A stretch of 7,339 nt of DNA from contig CAYFUK010000050.1 of assembly GCA_964346325.1 (NCBI GenBank), positions 1-7,339 on the forward strand. Reading direction: 5' to 3'. The translations under genes and the position numbers were made by a program. The first letter of the stretch is position 1. The number at the start of each line of letters is the position of its first letter. Below are positions 1 through 5,855 of this stretch, in pieces. Origin of the DNA: JAUVDZ01 sp964346325. GTDB taxonomy: Bacteria; Patescibacteriota; Gracilibacteria; UBA1369; PNNO01. The notes under the pieces are model-generated. The model had not been told where the DNA came from. It ran no database searches and worked only from the letters and a program-made list of their open reading frames with translations.

Positions 1-1336
1 TTTTTGAAGGATAATTATTTAATAATTCCGATATTGTTGATTCAGCTTCAGTTAATTTTTTTAACTCAAATTCCATAGTTTGTGTATCTTTGGCTCTTTC
101 TGTCAAACTTTCTAAATATTTTCTTAGATTTTTTTTATCTTCAGGATCCCTTAAGCCTGCTTCAAGGTAAGCAACCATTGCTTTTGTATCTATTGAAGTA
201 TGAATATTTTCCAATTGCTTTGGGGTCAGTATTTCCTTTACTATTTGTTCCAGTGTTTTTGGTTTAACTCTTTCTTTTGCTTTTTGTTGTTGGCTTAATA
301 AATCCTGATATAATTCAGGATCTCCTTTGCGCAGCGCATCCATAGAATTATTATATCGCCCCAACTTAGTTTGTTTATCTTTTATCCACTCTTGAAATCT
401 GCTGTCTTTCAGTGCATGGGTCATTGCCTCCTGATCCAAAAAGTCTTTTAATCTTTGCGGATTAAATCTGTCGGCACTGAGTTTTGCTTTTTCTTCGTTA
501 ATAACCTGACGCAACTGCGAAAATCTGAATTTTAAATGAATAAATTCCCGTGCACCCTGTTGTCTTGAAAATTCAGCCCACATATTTGCTCTTTCAAGCT
601 TTCTTTTTATTGTCATAAAATCTTCTTCATTCCAGTTTATCACTACTGTTTCATGTGAAGTTACATTTCCGGCACCAACGGAAACATCAAATTCATTAAC
701 GGGATTCGGCAATGCAAGATTAATCGAATTTCCTCTTGAATCAACAAATGCGGGTCCGCCTATAACTCCTAGTGCTGTTATTTGATTTTCAAGGTTTGTA
801 GCTAAGGTATTGTAATTTCCGCCTCTTATATGTTCGTAAGTAAAAAAGTCTCGTGCTACTTCACGTTCAGCCCATTCGCGTCTGAATAACCTCAAACCTA
901 AATTGTTCGCTATCCTGTATCTCCAGGTTTGTGGCCTTCCTGCGCGCCTGCGTACTTCTTCGTCAATAATGTGTTTATAGTATCTCGGAGCGTTATGGCG
1001 TATATAATCCAGCCTTCTTCTTACACGACGGTCTAAAATTTCACCGCCGCTCATAACATTAAAATTATTAAACGGCCCTTGCATCATTTGATTTCTAACA
1101 CCGTAAATAACTTCATCCGGACTGTTACCGGCATATGGAATTTGCTCCGGTGAATATCTTTGATCGAATCTGTTAATCAGGCTTTCAGCTTCAAGCTGGC
1201 CTGTTTCGGTTGGTGTTGGTTCAGCATTATCCGCCTCGGGTTCTGTTGTTATATATACAAGTTTGCTTTCAAACAGGTTTGAATCAAAAAATTTGTCGAA
1301 TTTATTTATTTTATGATGTTTATTTTTGTTTTGCAT
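1..1336 (-). CDS. Large hypothetical protein, 3' end outside window
   Basis: An open frame of 445 codons runs without a stop from an ATG at 1336-1334 to the left edge, so the C-terminus is missing. I do not recognise the family. The start is a Lys/His/Asn-rich segment (MQNKNKHHKINKF) with no signal peptide or membrane segment, followed by an acidic Pro/Thr-rich linker (residues 31-50). Residues 98-165 are very rich in Arg (LDRRVRRRLDYIRH, then EEVRRRAGR). Residues 190-235 look like a short beta-rich part. From about 236 to the edge the protein is charged and helical with probable coiled coil (Lys, Glu, Gln, Leu). It looks cytoplasmic and could bind nucleic acid or act as a scaffold, but this is inference from composition only. 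It is divergent from tig across a 92-base gap holding a promoter for each direction. The start lacks a clear Shine-Dalgarno site (AAAGAAA only), as do its neighbours. Confidence 0.85.
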   Translation of the reverse strand, partial: MQNKNKHHKINKFDKFFDSNLFESKLVYITTEPEADNAEPTPTETGQLEAESLINRFDQRYSPEQIPYAGNSPDEVIYGVRNQMMQGPFNNFNVMSGGEILDRRVRRRLDYIRHNAPRYYKHIIDEEVRRRAGRPQTWRYRIANNLGLRLFRREWAEREVARDFFTYEHIRGGNYNTLATNLENQITALGVIGGPAFVDSRGNSINLALPNPVNEFDVSVGAGNVTSHETVVINWNEEDFMTIKRKLERANMWAEFSRQQGAREFIHLKFRFSQLRQVINEEKAKLSADRFNPQRLKDFLDQEAMTHALKDSRFQEWIKDKQTKLGRYNNSMDALRKGDPELYQDLLSQQQKAKERVKPKTLEQIVKEILTPKQLENIHTSIDTKAMVAYLEAGLRDPEDKKNLRKYLESLTERAKDTQTMEFELKKLTEAESTISELLNNYPSK

Positions 1337-1357
1337 TTTCTTTAATTTTATCACTAT

Positions 1358-1386
1358 ATTTTATCAGAATTTGCGTAAAATAACAA
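1358..1386 (-). promoter_or_regulatory. Promoter for the minus-strand hypothetical gene
   Basis: On the minus strand TTGTTA (1386-1381) and TAAAAT (1363-1358) are separated by exactly 17 bases, a fair match to the sigma-70 consensus. Transcription would start near 1351, leaving a 5' leader of about 15 bases before the ATG at 1336. It overlaps the candidate tig promoter on the other strand, so the two could compete. Confidence 0.5.
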
Positions 1387-1399
1387 GTTAATGTAGGAT
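1371..1399 (+). promoter_or_regulatory. Candidate tig promoter
   Basis: TTGCGT (1371-1376), a 17-base spacer and TAGGAT (1394-1399) give a start near 1406, about 23 bases before the tig ATG. An alternative is TTGCAT (1331-1336), an 18-base spacer and TATATT (1355-1360), which would give a longer leader. Both are only partial matches and I cannot choose firmly. Confidence 0.4.
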
Positions 1400-1428
1400 A
1401 TTGCCCGTTATCTTTTAATTGAAAATTT

Positions 1429-2673
1429 ATGGATGTAAATGTAAAAAAATCACCAAATGCCGAAGCTGAAGTATTAATTGAGCTGAATGAGCGGGATTTT
1501 AAGCCTTATTTGGATGAGGCGGCTGATGAAATATCAAAAGAAGTTAAAATTTCAGGTTTCAGACCCGGAAACGTCCCTTTTGAAGTACTTGAGCAGCATG
1601 TGGGTAAAGACATGCTTGTAAATCATGCTTTGGATAAAGCTATTCCAAAAATCCTTACGGATGTTGTTAAAAAAGAAAAAATCGAGGTAATTGCCAGACC
1701 AAAAGTGGAAGTTGTGAGTAAAGAACCAATTAAAATCAAAGCTGTCGCTCCTGTTTACCCTGAAGTAAAAGTCGAGGGTTACGACAATGTTAAAGTTAAA
1801 GCAAAAGAAGTTAAATTGGGAGATGGAGAAATAGAAGAAACAATCGAACGTGTTAAAAAACAGTTTGTTGAATGGAAAGAAGTTTTGAGACCGATAGAAA
1901 AAGGGGATAAAGTTGAACTTGATTTTGAAGGATTTGATGAAGGAGGTGCTCCGCTTGAAGGAACAGGAAGCAAAAATCATCCGATTATTGTAGGGGAGAA
2001 AATGATGGTTCCGGGATTTGAGGATAATCTGATCGGAATGAAAACCGGTGAAGAAAAGGATTTTGAACTTACGTTTCCCAAAGATTATCACAAAGAAAGC
2101 TTTAAGAATAAAAAAGTTAAATTCCACGTTAAAATCAACAAAGTTGAAAAACCTGAATATCCCGAACTTAATGAGGAATTTATCGAAAAAGTAACAGGTA
2201 CAAAAAAGCCTGTGGAGGAGTTTAAAGTTGATGTGGAAAAAGATCTAAGACAATATAAAGAACAGGAAGCGAAAAAGGAAGTTGAAGAAGAGCTGTTGAA
2301 TAAATTTCTTGATGTTGCAAAAGTTGATTTTTCAGATATTCTTGTAGATGAAGAAGTTGATTATATGTTAAGGGATATGCGGCAAAACATGCAACAAAAA
2401 GGAATCAAATTTGAAGATTATTTAAGCCACATGAAGAAAACCGAAGATGAATTGAGAGAGGAAATGAAAAAAGAAGCTAAAAAGAGAATTACTTTAAGAT
2501 TTGCCATTAATGAAATAATGAATAAAGAAAAAATTGAAGTATCGGAAGAAAAAGTAAATGAACAACTCGGTAAAATTCCAAATATTCCAAAAGATAAAGA
2601 AGAGCAGGCTAAATCGCAAATAACCAATTCATTAAAAATAGAGCAGCTATTTGACAGATTTATTACAAAATAA
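1429..2673 (+). CDS. tig: Trigger factor (ribosome-associated chaperone, PPIase)
   Basis: Trigger factor binds the ribosome next to the peptide exit tunnel and shields nascent chains; its FKBP domain is a peptidyl-prolyl isomerase. The 414 residues show the three expected parts. The N-terminal ribosome-binding domain (about 1-115) carries the signature GFRPGNVP at 43-50. The FKBP-like domain spans about 155-240 (GDKVELDFEGF at 159-169, then VGEKMMVPGFEDNLIGM at 188-204). The helical C-terminal domain runs from about 245 to the end, rich in Lys and Glu with the family's usual arms. Length is slightly under the 430-450 usual for the family. The start MDVNVKKSPNAEAEV lines up with family N-termini, so no other start is needed, although no Shine-Dalgarno site precedes it. 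The last codons also contain the -35 box of the next gene's promoter. Confidence 0.97.
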   Translation: MDVNVKKSPNAEAEVLIELNERDFKPYLDEAADEISKEVKISGFRPGNVPFEVLEQHVGKDMLVNHALDKAIPKILTDVVKKEKIEVIARPKVEVVSKEPIKIKAVAPVYPEVKVEGYDNVKVKAKEVKLGDGEIEETIERVKKQFVEWKEVLRPIEKGDKVELDFEGFDEGGAPLEGTGSKNHPIIVGEKMMVPGFEDNLIGMKTGEEKDFELTFPKDYHKESFKNKKVKFHVKINKVEKPEYPELNEEFIEKVTGTKKPVEEFKVDVEKDLRQYKEQEAKKEVEEELLNKFLDVAKVDFSDILVDEEVDYMLRDMRQNMQQKGIKFEDYLSHMKKTEDELREEMKKEAKKRITLRFAINEIMNKEKIEVSEEKVNEQLGKIPNIPKDKEEQAKSQITNSLKIEQLFDRFITK

Positions 2674-2679
2674 TATAAT
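2651..2679 (+). promoter_or_regulatory. Full-consensus sigma-70 promoter for the LapA gene
   Basis: TTGACA (2651-2656), 17 bases and TATAAT (2674-2679) match the consensus at all twelve positions with ideal spacing. The -35 box lies in the last codons of tig, and the -10 box begins on the base after the tig stop. Transcription would start near 2686, about 18 bases before the ATG at 2704. Confidence 0.85.
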
Positions 2680-2703
2680 CTGTTAAGATTAAAAAAAAGA
2701 ATT

Positions 2704-2952
2704 ATGAGAAATTTACGTACATTTTTTTTAACCGGATCAATTGTACTTTTAATAATTATTTTAATTGTTGCTTTTCAGAATATTCAGGCGCAATGTAATT
2801 TTGTTACGTTCTTTTTCTTTTCAATTGAAAGCAATACTTCTCCAACCATCATGATTCTGATTGTTTCTTTAATCGGGATATTAACCGGAGCATTTTTAAT
2901 GGGATTGGTAATGAGTTTTCTTTCAAAAGATGAAGAATATGACGAGTTTTAG
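2704..2952 (+). CDS. LapA-domain (DUF1049) small inner-membrane protein
   Basis: This 82-residue protein has two hydrophobic segments, about 9-26 (TGSIVLLIIILIVAFQN) and about 48-71 (PTIMILIVSLIGILTGAFLM), with a short loop containing VTFFFFSIES and an acidic tail SKDEEYDEF. This is the layout of the LapA / DUF1049 family: a first membrane helix ending in QN, a Phe-rich strand-like stretch, then a Gly-containing second helix. In Enterobacteria LapA works with LapB in controlling LPS synthesis, but stand-alone homologues are widespread in bacteria without LPS and their role is unknown, so I give no symbol. It follows tig by 30 bases and has its own consensus promoter, which suggests strong expression. 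The site before the ATG is only A-rich (AAAAAAAAGA). Confidence 0.85.
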   Translation: MRNLRTFFLTGSIVLLIIILIVAFQNIQAQCNFVTFFFFSIESNTSPTIMILIVSLIGILTGAFLMGLVMSFLSKDEEYDEF

Positions 2953-3005
2953 AGAAATTTGATTGTTAAACTTATTTGCCGTAAGACCACATTTTTTTAA
3001 AAATG

Positions 3006-3031
3006 CAAGTATTTTTTGATAAAAAAACTTG
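3006..3031 (+). other. A/T-rich hairpin upstream of the regulator gene
   Basis: CAAGT (3006-3010) plus T6 (3012-3017) can pair with A6 plus ACTTG (3022-3031) over 11 base pairs, with A3011 bulged and a short loop. No T-run follows the stem, so it is not a standard intrinsic terminator. It overlaps the -35 region of the next promoter and may slow read-through from the LapA gene. Function is uncertain. Confidence 0.3.
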
Positions 3032-3068
3032 TACATAAAACACAGTGATGTATAAATAATGTGTACAA
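3029..3068 (+). promoter_or_regulatory. Promoter overlapped by an inverted repeat (candidate operator)
   Basis: TTGTAC (3029-3034), 16 bases and TATAAA (3051-3056) form a reasonable promoter with a start near 3063, about 40 bases before the winged-helix gene. A perfect 7-base inverted repeat, TTGTACA (3029-3035) and TGTACAA (3062-3068), puts one arm on the -35 box and the other on the start site. A dimeric regulator binding both arms would block polymerase. The gene downstream encodes a winged-helix protein, so autoregulation is the natural guess, but it is not shown here. Confidence 0.45.
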
Positions 3069-3102
3069 ATTTTTAGGGCTTTTCTAATTAAAACAGGGCA
3101 AA

Positions 3103-3663
3103 ATGTTAAAACGTTTATTTACTTCGAACACTCGAATTAAATTACTTACGCTGTTCTTACTTAATCCGGACGAGGAATATTTTATCCGCGAGTTAACGCG
3201 TAAACTTAACGAACAGATCAATTCGGTAAGGCGCGAACTCGATAATTTAAAAAAACTCGGCCTTTTAAAAAGCAGGGTAAAGAATCGAAAAAAATACTAC
3301 ATTGTGAATAAAAATTTTGTTGCATATCATGATATCCGAAATATAATTATTAAAGCGATGAGCGGAAAAGATGATTTGGTTAAAAAAATCACCAAACTCG
3401 GAGAGGTTGATTTTCTTGCATTGCTTGGAATTTTTGTTGATAAACCTTCTCCTGTTGATTTGCTTATAGTTGGTAATATAGATAAACAAAGCGTACAGAA
3501 TTTATTAAACAGTGAAATTGAAACAGAAAAGCCGATTAGATTCAGTATTTTAACTAAGGATGATTTCTTGTATAGAATCAAGTGTAAAGATCAGTTTATT
3601 CAAAGCATTTTGTATGATCCCGATAATATAATTGCAGTAAATAAATTAGAAAAAAATATTTAA
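3103..3663 (+). CDS. Winged-helix regulator with degenerate nucleotidyltransferase-like domain
   Basis: The 186-residue protein opens with an ArsR-like winged helix (about 1-75). It begins MLKRLFTSNTRIKLLTLFLL, continues through the helix-turn-helix EYFIRELTRKLNEQINSVRR (25-44) and the segment LDNLKKLGLL (46-55), and has a basic wing RVKNRKKYYIV. Residues 100-180 resemble the small nucleotidyltransferase fold often fused to this type of helix: LLGIFVDKPSPVDLLIVG (107-124) sits where active enzymes have GSxxRGxxxxSDxDLLV. Here the Gly-Ser pair and the first of the paired aspartates are gone and only Asp119 remains, so catalysis is unlikely and the domain may sense a ligand or partner. It is probably a cytoplasmic DNA-binding repressor; its target is unknown. 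An inverted repeat over its own promoter is a candidate binding site. rplS follows after a short gap with a separate promoter. No good Shine-Dalgarno site is present (AGGG only). Confidence 0.8.
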   Translation: MLKRLFTSNTRIKLLTLFLLNPDEEYFIRELTRKLNEQINSVRRELDNLKKLGLLKSRVKNRKKYYIVNKNFVAYHDIRNIIIKAMSGKDDLVKKITKLGEVDFLALLGIFVDKPSPVDLLIVGNIDKQSVQNLLNSEIETEKPIRFSILTKDDFLYRIKCKDQFIQSILYDPDNIIAVNKLEKNI

Positions 3664-3673
3664 AAGAATTCTC

Positions 3674-3702
3674 TTGATTAATGGCGTATGTACAAGTATA
3701 AT
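3674..3702 (+). promoter_or_regulatory. Strong promoter for rplS-csaB
   Basis: TTGATT (3674-3679), 17 bases and TATAAT (3697-3702) give a start near 3709. This decides the rplS start: the in-frame ATG at 3688 lies inside the promoter, upstream of the transcript, so the ATG at 3730 is preferred. The spacer also contains TGTACAA (3689-3695), the same seven bases as the right arm of the inverted repeat at 3029-3068. Confidence 0.8.
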
Positions 3703-3729
3703 CCATGCGCTTACTTAAAAAATTTAGAC

Positions 3730-4320
3730 ATGAACATGCAATTAATTCAAAAAATTCAAAAGAAATTTCAGAAAAAGGTACCTGTTTTTAAGGCCGGAGC
3801 TACAGTACGCGTTCATCAGCGTATAAAAGAAGGCGGCAAAGAACGTATACAGATATTTGAAGGCCTTGTTATAGCTGTTAATTCGGGCAGCGGTCCGGAT
3901 AAAACTTTCACTGTCAGAAAAATGGTTGGAAATGTGGGAGTTGAAAAGATATTTCCACTTTATTCAAAAAATATAACAAAAATCCAGGTTACAAAATCTT
4001 CAGATGTAAGGCGTTCAAAATTATATTATATGAGAAAACGTTTCGGTAAATCCGCCCGCCTTAAAGAAACTCAGTTAACTGAAAAAGATGTTTTGATGGA
4101 AGAACACGAGGAAGAGGAAGCAGCTACTGAAGAATCCGCCGCTGAAGAGGCTCAAGAGCAAACTGAGGAAGAAAGTACGGCTGAAGTTGCTGAAAAAGCT
4201 CCTGAAACACCTAAAGAAAGCACTGAAGAGCCTGCAAAAGAAGTTGAATCTTCAGAAAAATCTGAAGAAAAAGCACAACCTGCCGGACAACCGGCTGAAT
4301 CCAAAGATGAATCAAAATAA
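3730..4320 (+). CDS. rplS: 50S ribosomal protein L19 with acidic C-terminal tail
   Basis: L19 sits at the interface of the two ribosomal subunits. Residues 1-118 are a full L19: VPVFKAGATVRVHQRIKEG (17-35), IQIFEGLVIAV (40-50), TFTVRKMVGNVGVEKIFPLYS (59-79), and the C-terminal signature KLYYMRKRFGKSARLKE (97-113). The ATG at 3730 puts 16 residues before VPVF, the same as in E. coli L19, and matches the promoter. ATG 3736 is another possibility. After the core comes an unusual tail of about 78 residues (119-196) made mostly of Glu, Ala, Ser, Thr, Lys and Pro, likely disordered; E. coli L19 ends at the core. The 3' end overlaps the downstream gene by 14 bases. There is no Shine-Dalgarno site. 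Confidence 0.96.
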   Translation: MNMQLIQKIQKKFQKKVPVFKAGATVRVHQRIKEGGKERIQIFEGLVIAVNSGSGPDKTFTVRKMVGNVGVEKIFPLYSKNITKIQVTKSSDVRRSKLYYMRKRFGKSARLKETQLTEKDVLMEEHEEEEAATEESAAEEAQEQTEEESTAEVAEKAPETPKESTEEPAKEVESSEKSEEKAQPAGQPAESKDESK

Positions 4321-5374
4321 CAAAAAAATTGTTGTCTGCGGTCATTACGGATCAACCAATATTGGTGATGAAGCAATAGGTCTTTCACTTATTCAGCGAT
4401 TTAAAAATGAATATCCCGATGCTGAAATTACTTTTTTAAGTTACGATCCCCAAAATACCAATGAATATTTAAAAGTTAACAGCAGATATTTGTTGCCTTT
4501 GGGTTTTAAATCATTTTTTAGGGGAATTTTTAAAGGTGAATTATTTAAAACACTTAAAGCTATAAAAAAATGTGATGAATTTATTTTAGGTGGCGGGGGA
4601 TTATTCACCGATGAAAAAATCTTTGCCGTATTTTTGTGGGGATTGCATGCTTTTTGCGCTTACAGATACAAAAAACCCGTTTGTATGACAGGCCAGAGTA
4701 TAGGACCTTTAAATACAAAAGTTGGAAAGTTGATTGTTAAAAAAGCTTTTAACAAAGCAGATAAAATTACTGTTAGGGACAGTGATTCCAAAAAAATATT
4801 AAATAATCTAGGTGTTCAAAATAAAATAATTGTTGAATCTGATCTTGTTTTCGGTTTAAAAATCAAACAGGATTATAATGATGAAAAACTGAACAAAATA
4901 ATTGAACAAAATGCCTTGAAAGGCTATTTTATTGTTAATTTGCGACCATGGCAAAAAAATTCAAAAATTTTGTACAAAAAAATTAATCAATTAATTTCAG
5001 GTATTGTTAAGAAACACAAGGTGTTACCTGTATTTGTGCCTTTTCAATCATTGCATCAAAATGACTATGAAATTATGAGTAAAATAATTGAACAAAATGT
5101 ACCGGATTATCCATTTTTGTTACAAAAATTTGATCAGAATATTTTTAGAGTTTTGTCTGTTATAAAAGGTGCGAAATTTACAATTGGAATGCGATTACAT
5201 TCACTTATATTTTCAATGATTCAAAATGTGCCTGTTATAGCTTTATCATACTCGTCAAAAATAAATAATTTGTTTAAAGACAAAGGATATTCCGATTTTA
5301 TCGTTGATATTGAGAATCCCGAAAAGATTTCGGAGCTTGTTGATAAGATAATGATTCAAAATAAAAACAATTGA
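4307..5374 (+). CDS. csaB: Polysaccharide pyruvyl transferase, CsaB type
   Basis: Enzymes of this family transfer pyruvate from phosphoenolpyruvate to sugars of cell-surface polymers as a ketal; CsaB in Gram-positive bacteria makes the pyruvylated polymer that anchors S-layer proteins. The 355-residue frame carries the family marks: CGHYGSTNIGDEAIGLSLIQ (11-30) in the first Rossmann half, FILGGGGLFTDE (92-103), MTGQSIGPL (127-135), ITVRDSDS (154-161), FIVNLRPW (208-215) and the Arg-His motif IGMRLHSLIFS (293-303) in the C-terminal half. The ATG at 4307 is chosen because the conserved part begins seven residues later. The frame is open back to 4187, but that extension is only the acidic L19 tail read in another frame. 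The start overlaps the rplS stop by 14 bases, so translation is probably coupled. The protein lacks a signal peptide, as expected for a cytoplasmic step. The exact sugar substrate cannot be read from sequence. Confidence 0.88.
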   Translation: MNQNNKKIVVCGHYGSTNIGDEAIGLSLIQRFKNEYPDAEITFLSYDPQNTNEYLKVNSRYLLPLGFKSFFRGIFKGELFKTLKAIKKCDEFILGGGGLFTDEKIFAVFLWGLHAFCAYRYKKPVCMTGQSIGPLNTKVGKLIVKKAFNKADKITVRDSDSKKILNNLGVQNKIIVESDLVFGLKIKQDYNDEKLNKIIEQNALKGYFIVNLRPWQKNSKILYKKINQLISGIVKKHKVLPVFVPFQSLHQNDYEIMSKIIEQNVPDYPFLLQKFDQNIFRVLSVIKGAKFTIGMRLHSLIFSMIQNVPVIALSYSSKINNLFKDKGYSDFIVDIENPEKISELVDKIMIQNKNN

Positions 5375-5455
5375 TTTTTTGTAATGAAAGCCCAATTATT
5401 AGATTTTCAATAATGCCGGTTTGTTGTATCTATATTAATATACATACAAAAGATA

Positions 5456-5484
5456 TTGACAGGCTGGCAAGTATATTATATACT
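5456..5484 (+). promoter_or_regulatory. Near-perfect sigma-70 promoter with no obvious gene behind it
   Basis: TTGACA (5456-5461), a 17-base spacer and TATACT (5479-5484) match the consensus at eleven of twelve positions. The start would be near 5491. The next good coding start in this direction (5856) belongs to the GC-rich block and has a different character, so this promoter probably served a stable RNA or a gene lost at the join. Confidence 0.85.
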
Positions 5485-5490
5485 TCGCTC

Positions 5491-5800
5491 TAATTATTCT
5501 TGGTATGATGTGTAAATCTTGGCTTATTGTAGCGCCAGTTCGGTACTAATGGCGTTCCGGTTATCCGGAGCACTTTGGCGAATTGGATGCTTGTAAGCTT
5601 TGCTCATACATGAGGATAATTATGTACATTGACAATTAGTTGCGGATATTAATTAAAACAAATTTTAAATATTTCAAACAACCAAGAATAAACCGGTTTT
5701 TTCCGGATAAAATAAAACCAAAATCGCTCTTTGGATGCTGTGAAACTGCAAAAGAGGTAACGAAAGAGGCAGTTAAAAAAAGCCGATAAGAGCAAAATTT
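5491..5800 (+). ncRNA. Possible structured leader (rRNA-operon-like) or small RNA
   Basis: Downstream of the strong promoter, several hairpins can be drawn: CGCCA (5533-5537) with TGGCG (5550-5554), TCCGG/CCGGA closing a TTAT loop (5556-5569), TACAT/ATGTA (5607-5626), CCGG/CCGG around T6 (5693-5706), and AACTGC/GCAGTT (5744-5774). CGCTCTTTGGA at 5725-5735 resembles the boxA antitermination element of rRNA leaders (TGCTCTTTAA type). A strong promoter, long non-coding leader and boxA are what precede 16S rRNA genes, but no 16S start is present. The end point is arbitrary and the class is inferred. Confidence 0.3.
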
Positions 5801-5821
5801 CAACCCAACGTCAAACAGCGT

Positions 5822-5841
5822 GCCGGCTAATAAGCGCCGGC
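5822..5841 (+). repeat. GCCGGC inverted repeat in front of the barrel gene
   Basis: Two GCCGGC copies (5822-5827 and 5836-5841) can form a 6-base-pair stem with an 8-base loop containing TAATAA. The stem ends one base before the AAGGAGG ribosome site at 5842-5848. It is the first GC-rich element of the right block. The TAATAA is in frame with NVKQRAG (5807-5827), which could be the tail of a lost upstream gene, but that is too short to be sure. Confidence 0.35.
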
Positions 5842-5855
5842 AAGGAGGAAAGGAA

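Larger units (their letters stand above)
5375..5855. other. 480-base gap between the two blocks, without a convincing gene
   Basis: Up to 5455 it is AT-rich, with no clear terminator after csaB (only a weak ATTATT...AATAAT repeat at 5395-5414). A strong promoter follows at 5456-5484, then a GC-rich foldable patch (33 G/C of 60 at 5521-5580), an AT-rich stretch (14 of 60 at 5641-5700) and a rise toward the GC-rich block. The stretch is AT-rich and A-run-rich until about 5781, so the join probably lies between there and the ribosome site at 5842. No tRNA, rRNA body, CRISPR or complete mobile element is visible. Confidence 0.7.

Noticed and set aside
82..267. Plus-strand 61-codon hydrophobic frame
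   Set aside because: Antisense shadow of the minus-strand hypothetical gene, which is open over 445 codons.
1552..2127. Minus-strand frame inside tig
   Set aside because: Antisense shadow of a well-conserved gene, Phe- and Asn-rich from reading GAA/AAA codons backwards.
3688..3729. Earlier ATG for L19
   Set aside because: It lies inside the rplS promoter, upstream of the predicted transcript start, and adds 14 residues not seen in L19 proteins.
4187..4306. 40-codon upstream extension of csaB
   Set aside because: It is the acidic L19 tail read in another frame, giving a low-complexity Lys/Leu-rich peptide; the conserved enzyme begins just after ATG 4307.
5609..5625. ACATGAGGAT...ATGT resembling the MS2 coat-protein hairpin
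   Set aside because: The upper stem does not pair and there is no phage context; the likeness is to the primary sequence only.
5490..5640. tRNA, 4.5S RNA or tmRNA
   Set aside because: No T-loop GGTTCGAATCC-like motif, acceptor stem or SRP core motif could be found.
5629..5657. TTGACA as a second promoter
   Set aside because: No acceptable -10 box occurs at 16-18 bases downstream.
5820..5855. GTG start 12 codons upstream for the barrel protein
   Set aside because: It would put the AAGGAGG site inside the coding region and place a charged stretch before the signal peptide.
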